A stretch of DNA of 44,305 nt, from positions 1 to 44,305 of IMG/VR virus record IMGVR_UViG_3300038553_000012; one strand, given 5' to 3'. Shown in pieces: positions 32,701 through 39,571 of this stretch. Each line of letters opens with the position of its first letter. Within the stretch, counting starts at the first letter, position 1. A program made the position numbers and the translations under genes. This DNA is from a virus. The notes under the pieces were generated by a model. That model was not told the origin of the DNA, made no database searches, and saw only the letters and a program-made list of their open reading frames with translations.

Positions 32701-33625
32701 CGAGTAGTGTAGCCACCCGGCCCGGGTTCTGGCGGACGGTCTCGAACACGAGCTTAGTCAGCCACGGCTCGCGACCGTCTGCCAACCTGTCACCGTCTAT
32801 GGAGGGAACCGACCATCCGTCGATGGAATCCATCGCGCCGTCGAACGCCGCTGACAGGATGGATGCAGCCTTGGCCTTGAACGGCAGCGCCTCCTTCACT
32901 GCATCGATGAAGCGCTGCATCTGCTCGGGCGAGACGACAGGGCAATGCTCCGGGCCGTAGATGACGGGAGGCTTCCCGCCGAACCACGTGAAGTACTTGC
33001 CGGTCTTGTGGTGCTGGCCATAGGCGGTGATCGACTTGCCCCGGGACAGGACCTCGATCTGGTCCCCGCCGTCCTCGATCACGTACGCCTTGTTGGGTGG
33101 GAGGTCCCGGGGAGTCGCCGTCCGGTAGAAGAGCGCGATCTTGGGATCCGTGCCGACGCGCTGGAACGAGGTCTCGCCCAGGATCCCCTTCGCCAGGTCC
33201 TGCACGGTGCGCGACTGGTCCGGGTTCGAGAGGTCGGCATCGATGCAGAACGTATTTCCGCTCGATGCTCCCAGCAGGATAGCCGCGTTGGAGCCAGACG
33301 CGGCCAGGCTCCAGCGCCGGGTCTCCTTCGGGCTCGGTGCCTTGTCGAAGTACTTGCTGATCTTGATCGCGCGCTTGTCGACCATCGACGGCATGCGGCG
33401 TTCGTCGCGTTCCTGGGGGTACACCGCCCAGCCGCGGGCGCGCATGTCCACGGCGACGGCGCCGAACAGGGATTCCCCGATCATGTACATCTGCTCGACC
33501 GAACCAGGTGTCGGGCCGGTGTCGGGCTTGCCGGACAGGACGGAGATATCAGCTAGCGAAAACATCGGCTCGCGCTTGGCGGGAGCGGCGGGCGGAATGA
33601 CGGCGCGGGTGGGTCTACGCAGCAT
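29714..33625 (-). CDS. Primase-polymerase / helicase replication protein
   Basis: A 1,303-residue replication protein. The N-terminal part has archaeo-eukaryotic prim-pol signatures: FCIDAD near residue 130 (metal-binding aspartates) and ITAYGQHHKTGKYFTW near 200. Next is a linker with PriCT-like helices. The helicase part starts with Walker A ASPAGSGKTT at about 470 and has a DE-box, VIADER, near 667. A cysteine cluster with CPHYRGC lies in between (about 610-640). The product is likely a self-contained primase and helicase for phage DNA. ATG 33625 is chosen; an upstream in-frame ATG at 33703 adds Arg-rich residues, and ATG 33565 is an alternative. Confidence 0.85.
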   Translation of the reverse strand: MLRRPTRAVIPPAAPAKREPMFSLADISVLSGKPDTGPTPGSVEQMYMIGESLFGAVAVDMRARGWAVYPQERDERRMPSMVDKRAIKISKYFDKAPSPKETRRWSLAASGSNAAILLGASSGNTFCIDADLSNPDQSRTVQDLAKGILGETSFQRVGTDPKIALFYRTATPRDLPPNKAYVIEDGGDQIEVLSRGKSITAYGQHHKTGKYFTWFGGKPPVIYGPEHCPVVSPEQMQRFIDAVKEALPFKAKAASILSAAFDGAMDSIDGWSVPSIDGDRLADGREPWLTKLVFETVRQNPGRVATLLVDGTWEPNPAGMAAGVEVIMAFCREHMILTDRWSDGTPLRNEVSDRLRRNTALLAAGGYKFLGTGKMANGKAVATRSFVEQAAPAQDPALWHLPARDKRRALDFASATMPDAVIAASRALQPDRSEVSIRVDLEIAQALDMYFDRVYQTEQGLRAQVHVLASPAGSGKTTQTLKYIAADPRTYMFDELPPDERPGPLVFLLPTYNNISELRARAVVIGLDPALEDEDLAEAAAAKGLMSVEDALVEIKRIRATATGSKLRTMVYQGKIAAGCKLAEKVAMLSAAGLGSSGLCHARVPKKPLPGTPKGTPLEYRDEYCPHYRGCPAIEQRKQIAEQHIVFLPHAFMSLSIPEELQRIRGVIADERIFSMFVHTTEFSLDALRRPRREPKLTKAEAELGMTPDDLLGMRDEAAWIATRALESGQCPIAALAAFTDVRPKRTITGLDLAAAAVRVNGGASAATGAIFPGMSDYDLAAICEAPAGKHVREEWRFWSIIRDRIEGLADGKPLPPKNKDIQLRCFAANGVDHQNVRISWITEPNWSAAPVLLLDASADKGIVQAIFPDREVKMHVIEADMNCRVVAVVDKRYSQSSMICNASAEPAVRAACAANLESIRDRLVFLSAVHANGRIVACASRAVRRAINADWVCPGNLDWIHYGAERGLNFAERHVAAVIIGRMELPTWMYDGLACALAGDTDPLVLLDPLGTGLDDKGERLKPTLDVVPIRRRDGADLGLLTARNPAGWLRIVQQQFREEGIMQALCRVRPVYRSDAPTVYLFCQSIPEGLIVDEICSGSDLRPSYQPLLEACRMTSGIIDAVTAADQRDDIGTPKQFREMLHGLPMQLGERFSRVDWTNAEGKRVPCAVPGYISNPVAVVVAALKWADIPHAGAPVLVRQAERVEPAAPRPVDDLMTEAGSIDDRRKRERLGLEQAVERLSAESLYIPSKGKHPAGPGELAQVKLWLSSQALIHGIAEPKAEAPPARTILEDYMESEAIAL

Positions 33626-33837
33626 TTGGGCTCTCGATCTTCGACCGGCCTCTGATCGGGCCGTGTGGATTCGGAGTGTTCGGCGGATCGCGGAAAGGCG
33701 CAACGGAAACTATCCTTCGAAAGTCCAAGCATCTGGCGCTGCTGGGAAACGGCATCGACGTTCAGCCACCCGACCGCGGGTGCGGCGGATTGTCACGTTT
33801 TCGTGGTGGAACAAACGGCGCTTTTCGTTTGCGCGGT

Positions 33838-33846
33838 TTATCCACA
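33838..33846. other. Perfect DnaA box upstream of the primase-helicase
   Basis: TTATCCACA matches the bacterial DnaA consensus at all nine bases. It lies in the divergent gap 33626-33852 with a CACG/CGTG hairpin about 40 bases to its left. TTGGACAATGTTCAA (33853-33867), 12 of 15 symmetric, adjoins it as a possible operator for the divergent HTH gene. Confidence 0.55.
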
Positions 33847-33852
33847 TAATTC

Positions 33853-34158
33853 TTGGACAATGTTCAATGGATTGCGACAGTGATCAAAGACAGCAACCGT
33901 GCCAGCTATGGATTGGAGGACGGGGACCACGCCTACCAGCAGGTTCAGGACTCCCTCACCAACGCCGTTCTCGCGGTCCTCGATAGCCCACGCTACGCGG
34001 GACGCGCGCCACATACGATCCACCCCCATATCCGCCAGAAGCACGTGTTCGCCTTGAGGAACGGCGATCTATCCTTCGGCCCCAAGCGTCTGCACCGCAT
34101 CGCCAAGGCCTTGGGTATCCGGGCCGAGCTGAAAATCACGATGCCCGACGCCGCCTAG
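33853..34158 (+). CDS. Small HTH regulator (Cro-like)
   Basis: A protein of up to 101 residues. The C-terminal part, PHIRQKHVFALRNGDLSFGPKRLHRIAKALGI, reads as an HTH with the usual aliphatic end. The start is unclear: TTG 33853 and GTG 33880 are both possible and neither has a good ribosome site. It is divergent from the primase-helicase and followed within one base by copy 5 of the late element. It could repress replication or late genes. Confidence 0.65.
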   Translation: MDNVQWIATVIKDSNRASYGLEDGDHAYQQVQDSLTNAVLAVLDSPRYAGRAPHTIHPHIRQKHVFALRNGDLSFGPKRLHRIAKALGIRAELKITMPDAA

Positions 34159-34179
34159 TCGCCCTTTTTTGTCACAACG
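34158..34179 (+). promoter_or_regulatory. Dispersed late element, copy 5
   Basis: The 22-bp core starts at the last base of the HTH stop codon. It has six Ts followed by GTCACAACG, identical to copies 3 and 4, and is 39 bases before the lysin gene. Partial similarity to copy 4 continues downstream (ACG.CC...CTCG). The upstream hairpin is weak here, so the T-run with GTCACAACG is the more conserved feature. Confidence 0.78.
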
Positions 34180-34218
34180 TTACGACCCCAGGCTCGCCTC
34201 CAACATCAGGAGGCAACC

Positions 34219-34881
34219 ATGCCGTTCCGTCTCGGACCCTCATCCCGCCAGAAGCTCGAAGGCGTCCACCCCCACCTGGTCGCCATCGTCGAACGCGCGA
34301 TCGAGATCAGCACCGTCGATTTCCGCGTCATCGAGGGCCTGCGTACCGTCGAGCGCCAGCGAGAGCTGGTGAAGTCCGGCGCCTCTACCACGATGAACTC
34401 CCGTCACATCCGTGCCGACAACGGCCTGGGCCACGCTGTCGACATCGTGCCGCTGGTCAACGGCAAGGTCTCCTGGGACTGGCCGCTGTTCTACCCGATC
34501 GCCGCCGCGATGAAGCAGGCCGCGAAGGAACTCGGGCTCAAGCTCGAGTGGGGCGGTGACTGGAAGAGCTTCAAGGACGGCCCCCACTGGCAGTTGCCGT
34601 GGAAGCCCTACGCATCGGGCGCCAAGGCGGTCGCGTTCGAAAAGCCCATCTCCAGCCGCACCACCAGCCAAGCCAACAACCAGGAAGCCACCGCCATCGG
34701 TGCCGCCGGATCCGTCAGCGGCGGGGTCGTCGCCGGCGACAGCCTGGCCGCGGTCACCGACGTCATCTCCGGACAGCAGCACGAGCTGTCGTCCGGGGAC
34801 TGGGTCCGCATCGCCGTCGCCCTGGTGATCCTTGGCCTTACCGTCTGGGGCGTCATGTCCAAACTCAGGAGCAAGCAGTGA
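34219..34881 (+). CDS. Endolysin, M15 peptidase with C-terminal membrane anchor
   Basis: A 220-residue lysin. The M15 (L-alanyl-D-glutamate/VanY-like) motif is visible: SRH at 61-63, GHAVDIVP with the metal-binding aspartate D75, WGGDW at 111-115 and PHW with H123. The spacing between SRH and D has about five extra residues compared with common P5-like enzymes. Residues 130-190 are a flexible linker, and 195-212 a transmembrane helix with a basic tail. The strong AGGAGG start and the following lysis genes fit late expression. Confidence 0.88.
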   Translation: MPFRLGPSSRQKLEGVHPHLVAIVERAIEISTVDFRVIEGLRTVERQRELVKSGASTTMNSRHIRADNGLGHAVDIVPLVNGKVSWDWPLFYPIAAAMKQAAKELGLKLEWGGDWKSFKDGPHWQLPWKPYASGAKAVAFEKPISSRTTSQANNQEATAIGAAGSVSGGVVAGDSLAAVTDVISGQQHELSSGDWVRIAVALVILGLTVWGVMSKLRSKQ

Positions 34882-35093
34882 ACCTCGCCATCTTCATCCT
34901 GCTGATGCAGGTTCCGTTGCTGATCTTCGTGAAGGACCCGGTGCAACGTGCCACCTCCGTGGCCATCGCGGCCTACTGGATCGCATTCCTAGTGCAGGCG
35001 CCGGTCGTGCTGCAGGGCCTGCTGGTGGTGGCGATCATCGTGCTCCTGTTCATGCAGCTCTTCATCAAGGCTATCGACAGGTGGGACCCATGA
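34878..35093 (+). CDS. Putative holin
   Basis: A 71-residue, highly hydrophobic protein with two to three transmembrane segments: about 2-17, 26-44 and 45-63. It starts with GTG in a GTGA overlap with the lysin stop and ends with a short charged tail (KAIDRWDP). Position after the lysin and before Rz supports a holin, timing membrane permeabilisation. Confidence 0.75.
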   Translation: MNLAIFILLMQVPLLIFVKDPVQRATSVAIAAYWIAFLVQAPVVLQGLLVVAIIVLLFMQLFIKAIDRWDP

Positions 35094-35323
35094 GCGAGTT
35101 CTACCTGGTCGAGAAGACTACCGAACCCCGCAACCACTTCCGCCTGGTGGACGGGCCGCACGCCACCCGCGCCGGCGTCGAGCAGGCATCGTTTATCCTG
35201 AAGGCGATCGGCGTGCAGAAGCGCAAGACGGTCTACCTGTGCGCGGAGGTCACGCCCGTCGAGGCCAAGCCGCACGACGTCGACTTCGAGGCCCTGGCCC
35301 AGTGCGCGAGGATGGTCACGTGA
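35090..35323 (+). CDS. Hypothetical lysis-module protein
   Basis: A 77-residue soluble protein starting in an ATGA overlap with the holin stop and ending in overlap with the Rz-like gene. It contains EFYLVEKTTEPRNHFRLV and VYLCAEVTP. No signal peptide or membrane helix. Unrecognised; it might regulate lysis or simply hitchhike. Confidence 0.62.
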   Translation: MSEFYLVEKTTEPRNHFRLVDGPHATRAGVEQASFILKAIGVQKRKTVYLCAEVTPVEAKPHDVDFEALAQCARMVT

Positions 35324-35670
35324 TCTCCCGCATCCAGGCCGCCGCGGCAGGTATAGTCATCCTCCTCGCCGTCGCCGGCATCGGCGCGGTGTGGGGGCTC
35401 TCGTCCGCACTGCAGTCCTCATGGGACGAAAACAGCGAGCTCGCCTCCGAACTGGAGGGCGCCCGCACCCTCCTTTCCGCGGAACGCGACCGCCACTCCC
35501 GCACCCTGGACGCATTGGCTGCCGAACGCGCATTGGCGGATATCCGCCGGGCAAGCGTGCAGACCGCCCGCGATGCCATCCTTGCCGCCCCTCCATCGGA
35601 GGACGGGCCCGTAGCCCGGGTCGTCCTGCGCGCCATGGAAGCGGCGGACCAGATTGGAGGTGTCCCGTGA
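35320..35670 (+). CDS. Rz: Rz-like inner-membrane spanin
   Basis: A 116-residue protein: an N-terminal membrane anchor (AAAAGIVILLAVAGIGAVWG, about 7-26) followed by a long periplasmic coiled coil (ENSELASELEGARTLLSAERD). This is the i-spanin plan. The GTG start overlaps the preceding stop, and the end overlaps the Rz1 lipoprotein gene. Together they would fuse inner and outer membranes at the end of lysis. Confidence 0.82.
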   Translation: MISRIQAAAAGIVILLAVAGIGAVWGLSSALQSSWDENSELASELEGARTLLSAERDRHSRTLDALAAERALADIRRASVQTARDAILAAPPSEDGPVARVVLRAMEAADQIGGVP

Positions 35671-35897
35671 GGATCGTCCTGACAATCCTTGCATGCCTCG
35701 CACTTGCTGGGTGCGCGACCACCACCCCTGCCCCGGTCGCGCCGGCGCAGTTGCTGACCTGCCAACCACAACCCCCTTCGCCCGCCGTCGCGACGCAACG
35801 TGACGTCGGGCTTTACCTGATCGACCTGGCGGCTGCCGGCGACGATTGCCGCGCGAAGCTCGATGCGGTGCGCGGCCTGCTGGAGCCAATCAAGTGA
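35667..35897 (+). CDS. Rz1: Rz1-like outer-membrane spanin lipoprotein
   Basis: A 76-residue protein with a signal peptide and a lipobox LALAGC, cysteine at 16, followed by a Thr/Pro/Ala stretch (TTTPAPVAPAQ) and proline-rich segment. This is the o-spanin pattern. The overlap with Rz is only four bases rather than embedded. A Gram-negative host is implied. Confidence 0.85.
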   Translation: MRIVLTILACLALAGCATTTPAPVAPAQLLTCQPQPPSPAVATQRDVGLYLIDLAAAGDDCRAKLDAVRGLLEPIK

Positions 35898-36268
35898 CCA
35901 GCCCCCGGGACCCGTCTTACGATCGCCTCGACCAACGCGTCACCGCGATAGAGACGTCGATCGACAAGATCGGCCAGAGCATCACGACTCTGGGCGAGAA
36001 GTTCGACACCCGGTCACGTCCACAATGGATCCTGATGGTCGCGGCCTTGGGCCTGGTGGTCACGATACTCGGACTGGTGCTGGCCGGCTGGAAGGCTCCG
36101 CTCGACTCGACGATCCAGCGGCAGGAGTACGACCTGCGCCAGCTGCAACAATCCATTGTTCCCCGGGTGGAGCACGAGAACCAGTGGACTGCCCTGCAGC
36201 GCGAGGGCGACGAGTACCGCCGCCGCCTGGACAGGCTCGAGAGCGGCGTGTTCGTCGCCCGGCCATGA
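35894..36268 (+). CDS. Membrane-anchored coiled-coil protein
   Basis: A 124-residue protein. Residues 8-40 are an amphipathic coiled coil (YDRLDQRVTAIETSIDKIGQSI), then a transmembrane helix at about 46-66 (LMVAALGLVVTILGLVLAGW) and a second coiled coil to the end. The topology with coils on both sides suggests a membrane-bridging or regulatory lysis or superinfection protein. It starts in a GTGA overlap with Rz1. Unrecognised. Confidence 0.65.
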   Translation: MTSPRDPSYDRLDQRVTAIETSIDKIGQSITTLGEKFDTRSRPQWILMVAALGLVVTILGLVLAGWKAPLDSTIQRQEYDLRQLQQSIVPRVEHENQWTALQREGDEYRRRLDRLESGVFVARP

Positions 36269-36480
36269 GCCGAACCGCTCCGGACTGGGAACAACGCGTT
36301 CGCCGGCGCCCGGCCCCGGATGAGGTCGCCGATCTGATCAGGACCCACGGGTGGGAGGCTGCGGAAGAGCGGTGGTCGTGGCTCGGGCACCGGAGCCTGC
36401 TGCTCATATTGAACAAGGCACGTCGAATGGATCCCGACCAAGTACCCGAGGACTACGATGTCCCCGACCTCGAGCCCTAG
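36265..36480 (+). CDS. Small protein with ERWS motif, paralogue of the 6.8-kb gene
   Basis: A 71-residue protein whose middle, PDEVADLIRTHGWEAAEERW then LLLILNKARRM, matches the pattern of the 105-residue zinc-ribbon protein at 6757-7074 (EVARI...YG...ERWS..W...L..LA...R). It lacks the cysteines. It ends the lysis operon and converges with the restriction endonuclease gene, overlapping it by four bases. Function unknown. Confidence 0.68.
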   Translation: MSRTAPDWEQRVRRRPAPDEVADLIRTHGWEAAEERWSWLGHRSLLLILNKARRMDPDQVPEDYDVPDLEP

Positions 36481-37505
36481 TCGAGCAGCGGAGCCGGCGC
36501 GACTGGTTTCCTGACCTTCGTGCGCCGCGACTGCAGCTTCAGCTCGAACTCGGACAAGGTCGTCGGGCTGCCTGCAGTCAGGCCCTTGACGCTGTCCTCG
36601 AGGGTGGTCATCACGGTGCTGTCGATAACCAGCGTCGCCTCGCCGGGCTTGATCGTCTCGTCGAACCTCACGACGACCCAAATGATATCGCAGTTCGAAA
36701 TGTCGTCGACCTGCTCCATCTTGTCCATGGCGTCGAGGAAGGGCCGGTCGATCAGTACCACCATCTTCTTGCCCCACCGACGCAGCGTCGGCACCTTGAT
36801 CAGCAGCTGCGGCATCAGCCGTTTGGGACCGCTCGACCGGAAGTCGGGACGTCGCGCTCCCCCGGGGAAGGGCACGCCGTTGGCGTTGACACCCATGGAT
36901 TTGATCTCGGCGTTGTCGTCGGCCATCTTGGCGCCGCTGAAATAGACTGCCTGCATCTCGACGGCACACCAGTTCTTCGGGTCTTCCGGATGGGCGAACA
37001 CCAGGTCGATCCGCCCCACGTCCTCCTTGGCGTTGTCCTCGCCGTCCTCCTCGATCACCTCTTCCTCGTGGTCCTCCTCGTCCGTGGCCGCGACGGCAAC
37101 GGCGGCAACCGGATCCTTCGGCCTGCGGAGGAACGGGATCTCCTTGGCGATCACCGGATCGTCGGTGCCCAGCACGAGCCCGGCGATATGGCGGACGATG
37201 ACGCCCTCCTCGATGAAGCGGTTGGGGCATGTCGACGTGATGGGACCGAAGGAGATGTCCTCGCCGTCACGCTGGAAGTTCCGGATAGAGCAGACGCCGC
37301 CGCGCTTGTTGCAGTTCGTCTTGCCCGACTTGGGCCCCAGGGCCGGCACCTGCAGGAAGAACGGGCACGGCATCTCCGTATTCTTCTTGCCTAGCAACTC
37401 GAGCCGACGCGACTGCGGCATGGACTGGAACGACTCCCCGTACCACTCCGCGCGTCCGTAGAATTGCTTGTGCTTGACCGGTGCAGGCTTCTTCGATTTC
37501 CCCAT
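36477..37505 (-). CDS. NotI-family restriction endonuclease
   Basis: A 342-residue endonuclease matching NotI. The four metal-binding cysteines C47 (PCPF), C65, C72 (GGVCSIRN) and C93 (CPNRF) reproduce the NotI iron-binding fold. The PD-(D/E)XK active site is D167 (GRIDLVF) with E183 and Q185 in VEMQAVYFSG, as in NotI's LEIQ. An acidic insertion (141-164, DEEDHEEEVIEED) separates them. It lies four bases after the methyltransferase gene, consistent with a complete type II system. The recognition site is probably GC-rich but not readable from sequence. Confidence 0.85.
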   Translation of the reverse strand: MGKSKKPAPVKHKQFYGRAEWYGESFQSMPQSRRLELLGKKNTEMPCPFFLQVPALGPKSGKTNCNKRGGVCSIRNFQRDGEDISFGPITSTCPNRFIEEGVIVRHIAGLVLGTDDPVIAKEIPFLRRPKDPVAAVAVAATDEEDHEEEVIEEDGEDNAKEDVGRIDLVFAHPEDPKNWCAVEMQAVYFSGAKMADDNAEIKSMGVNANGVPFPGGARRPDFRSSGPKRLMPQLLIKVPTLRRWGKKMVVLIDRPFLDAMDKMEQVDDISNCDIIWVVVRFDETIKPGEATLVIDSTVMTTLEDSVKGLTAGSPTTLSEFELKLQSRRTKVRKPVAPAPLLD

Positions 37506-37509
37506 GCAC

Positions 37510-38673
37510 CTATGCGAACGCCATTTGCCCCTGATTCTGCAAGGGGTGCCCCGCCTCGTCCACTGTCATGGACGCGGAATGGATCACGGCCTCGGCGATC
37601 GCGCGGCCCAGGAGCGGCGGCACGGCGTTGCCCACCTGCACGTATTGCTCGGTGCGGCTGCCCAGGAACTCGAACGTGTCGGGGAAGGCCTGCAGGCGCG
37701 CGGCCTCGCGGACGGTCAGGGCACGGTCCTGCTCGGGATGGATATAAGCGCCCCAGTGGACGTCGCATTTCGTCAGGATAGTGCACGACAGGTCGGTCTT
37801 GCGCGGGCGTCCGTAACGCTTCGTGTGGTCGCTGCGCTTCGCCCTCTTCATGCCCTCCGGAAGAAGGTCGAACGGGATGTCGCGCCAGCTGCCGCCGGCG
37901 GGGATGTGCTTCATGCGGTCGAGGTTCACGGAGGACAGGCGTGAGGCCGTGTGGTTCGGCACGCGGTTCGCGCCGGCGCGCAACTCGCGCTGGTAGTCGT
38001 TCATGGGGCCGGTGGCGTATTGGTCCACGCCCTTCATGTCGCCGTTCTCCAGCGGAGCCAGGTCGCCGATGGCATCCCAGATCGTCACGTATGGCAGCAG
38101 GCCCGGACCGTGCGTCGGCTTCGGGTGCACGATCGGCGCGCCAGTGCGGTTGGCGATGAACACGATCCGCCGGCGCTCTTGTGGCACGCCGTACTCCTCG
38201 GCCTTCAGGATCTTCCACTTCACCTTGTAGCCGAGGGCGTGCATGCCCTCCTCGATCTCGCGGATGATGCCGCCGTCGGCGATCGACGTCAGGCCGGCGA
38301 CGTTCTCCATCACGAGCCACTTGGGCATTAGGCCCTTCACGATCCGTAGGTACTCGCGGAACAGCCCGGCGCGCGGGTCGTCGACGCCGCGCCCGTGGTT
38401 GTAGACGGAATAGCCCTGGCACGGCGGACCGCCCACCAGGACCTCAAGCTCGCCCTTCTTGAGGCCGGTGGCGCGCAGGAAGTCGGCCACGCTGAGGTTC
38501 TGGATGGGACCGCCCAGGAACTTGGCTTCCGGGTGCGTGGCGGCGAACGTCTTGCCGGCTGCGGGGTCGTAGTCCGAACCGGCGAGCACGTGGAAGCCCG
38601 CCTGGCGGAATCCCTCGCTTAGGCCGCCGGCTCCGCAGAATAGGTCTACGACCGTCCTGTCCTTACGCATCAC
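37510..38673 (-). CDS. C5-cytosine DNA methyltransferase
   Basis: A 387-residue Dcm-type methyltransferase with ordered motifs: I DLFCGAGGLSEGF near residue 10, IV with the catalytic Cys in GGPPCQGYS near 85, VI ENVAG near 122, VIII QERRR near 166, IX with REAARLQAFPD near 318, and X QVGNAVPP near 345. The target-recognition region lies between VIII and IX. It protects DNA from the neighbouring NotI-like enzyme and may also mask phage DNA. ATG at 38673; an inverted repeat operator lies 39-56 bases upstream. Confidence 0.95.
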   Translation of the reverse strand: MMRKDRTVVDLFCGAGGLSEGFRQAGFHVLAGSDYDPAAGKTFAATHPEAKFLGGPIQNLSVADFLRATGLKKGELEVLVGGPPCQGYSVYNHGRGVDDPRAGLFREYLRIVKGLMPKWLVMENVAGLTSIADGGIIREIEEGMHALGYKVKWKILKAEEYGVPQERRRIVFIANRTGAPIVHPKPTHGPGLLPYVTIWDAIGDLAPLENGDMKGVDQYATGPMNDYQRELRAGANRVPNHTASRLSSVNLDRMKHIPAGGSWRDIPFDLLPEGMKRAKRSDHTKRYGRPRKTDLSCTILTKCDVHWGAYIHPEQDRALTVREAARLQAFPDTFEFLGSRTEQYVQVGNAVPPLLGRAIAEAVIHSASMTVDEAGHPLQNQGQMAFA

Positions 38674-38711
38674 TTCATCCCGCCTGTGGCCGCACCCCAG
38701 TACAAACCGGG

Positions 38712-38729
38712 AACGGTTAACAAACCGTT
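38712..38729. promoter_or_regulatory. Palindromic operator candidate upstream of the methyltransferase
   Basis: AACGGTT (38712-38718), a 4-base spacer, then AACCGTT (38723-38729): a perfect 7-bp inverted repeat in the 148-base gap between vsr and the methyltransferase. Related half-sites (ACCGGTT) occur at about 38739-38745 and 38774-38780. It is well placed to control methyltransferase-first expression, perhaps by autoregulation. Confidence 0.5.
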
Positions 38730-38821
38730 ATCTAGCGGACCGGTTGCGCCCAGGCCAATCACGACTTCGACGCACCGGTTTTGATTCTTGGGGACGATCG
38801 TAACACGCCGATGGTCCCGCG

Positions 38822-39271
38822 CTACCCAGGAATTTCGGTCGAAACCCTGCCATGCGCAAGCCAGCCGGCGGCGGTTTCCACTGTCCATTCCAGACCAGGT
38901 GCGCCCTTTCCGCGAAGGCAACACTCCCAGACCGTGAGGCTGCGCCATCCCATTGCGTCCAGCGCCGCGACGGCCGCCGTGTCCCGCGCGCGGGTGCGCC
39001 CTATCTTCGGGCCCCAGTATTCCACCCGCGACAAGGGCACCCGGGCGGCGCCGCAATCGTGCCCGTGCCAGAAGCACCCGTTGACGAACACGACTGCCTT
39101 GTACCTGGGGAACACCATGTCCGGTTTCCCGGGAAGGCCGCCAGCATGCAGCCGGTAGCGGAAACCGAGCGCGTGCAGTCCCCGCCTTACCGCCAACTCG
39201 GGCTTGGTGTCCTTGCCCTTGATCGCCGCCATGTTCCGGCTGCGGACCTCGGGCGTCAGCTTGTCGGTCAT
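38822..39271 (-). CDS. vsr: Very-short-patch repair endonuclease Vsr
   Basis: A 149-residue mismatch endonuclease. Hallmarks: the N-terminal RSRNMAAIKGKDTKPE, LPGKPDMVFP with the catalytic Asp, and NGCFWHGHDCG with the catalytic histidines. Vsr corrects T:G mismatches arising from deamination of 5-methylcytosine and is usually linked to C5 methyltransferases, as here. This suggests the methylation is stable enough in lysogens to need repair. Confidence 0.95.
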   Translation of the reverse strand: MTDKLTPEVRSRNMAAIKGKDTKPELAVRRGLHALGFRYRLHAGGLPGKPDMVFPRYKAVVFVNGCFWHGHDCGAARVPLSRVEYWGPKIGRTRARDTAAVAALDAMGWRSLTVWECCLRGKGAPGLEWTVETAAGWLAHGRVSTEIPG

Positions 39272-39295
39272 GCGCCATTCCGTAGCTGTCGTCAG

Positions 39296-39571
39296 TCACC
39301 GGCCATCCTCCACGCTTATGCCGCTGTTGTCACCGCGCCCGTAGACCGACGTGTCCTCCCAATGCTGGGTCCGGAACACGCGCCTGGCGTACGCATGCCC
39401 TCCGTCGACGCTGATATTGCCGCACCGGCACATACGGAAATCATGCGGATGCACGCTGACGATCTCCTCGCCGCAGAGCAGACACATGGCACTGTTGCGG
39501 ATGACGCGCGGGACAACCGTTCCCATGCCTCGGAGCACGCGTCCCGCGTCCTCGTCATATCCATCAGTCAT
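39296..39571 (-). CDS. Small zinc-binding phage protein
   Basis: A 91-residue protein of a conserved phage family: CLLC near residue 30, HPHDFRMCRCG near 43-52 and VDGGHAYARRVF next. Two cysteine pairs plus histidines can bind one zinc. Function unknown. ATG 39571 has GGAGG five bases upstream. It precedes vsr by 24 bases in the same transcript. Confidence 0.75.
   Translation of the reverse strand: MTDGYDEDAGRVLRGMGTVVPRVIRNSAMCLLCGEEIVSVHPHDFRMCRCGNISVDGGHAYARRVFRTQHWEDTSVYGRGDNSGISVEDGR

Noticed and set aside
36469-36485. Hairpin CTCGA/TCGAG at the convergent 36.48-kb border as a terminator
   Set aside because: Only a 5-bp stem with no U-tract on either strand.
35917-37230. 437-codon minus-strand frame over the lysis end and the endonuclease gene
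   Set aside because: It overlaps the NotI-like frame and the lysis genes and is Arg/Gly/Ser-rich noise.
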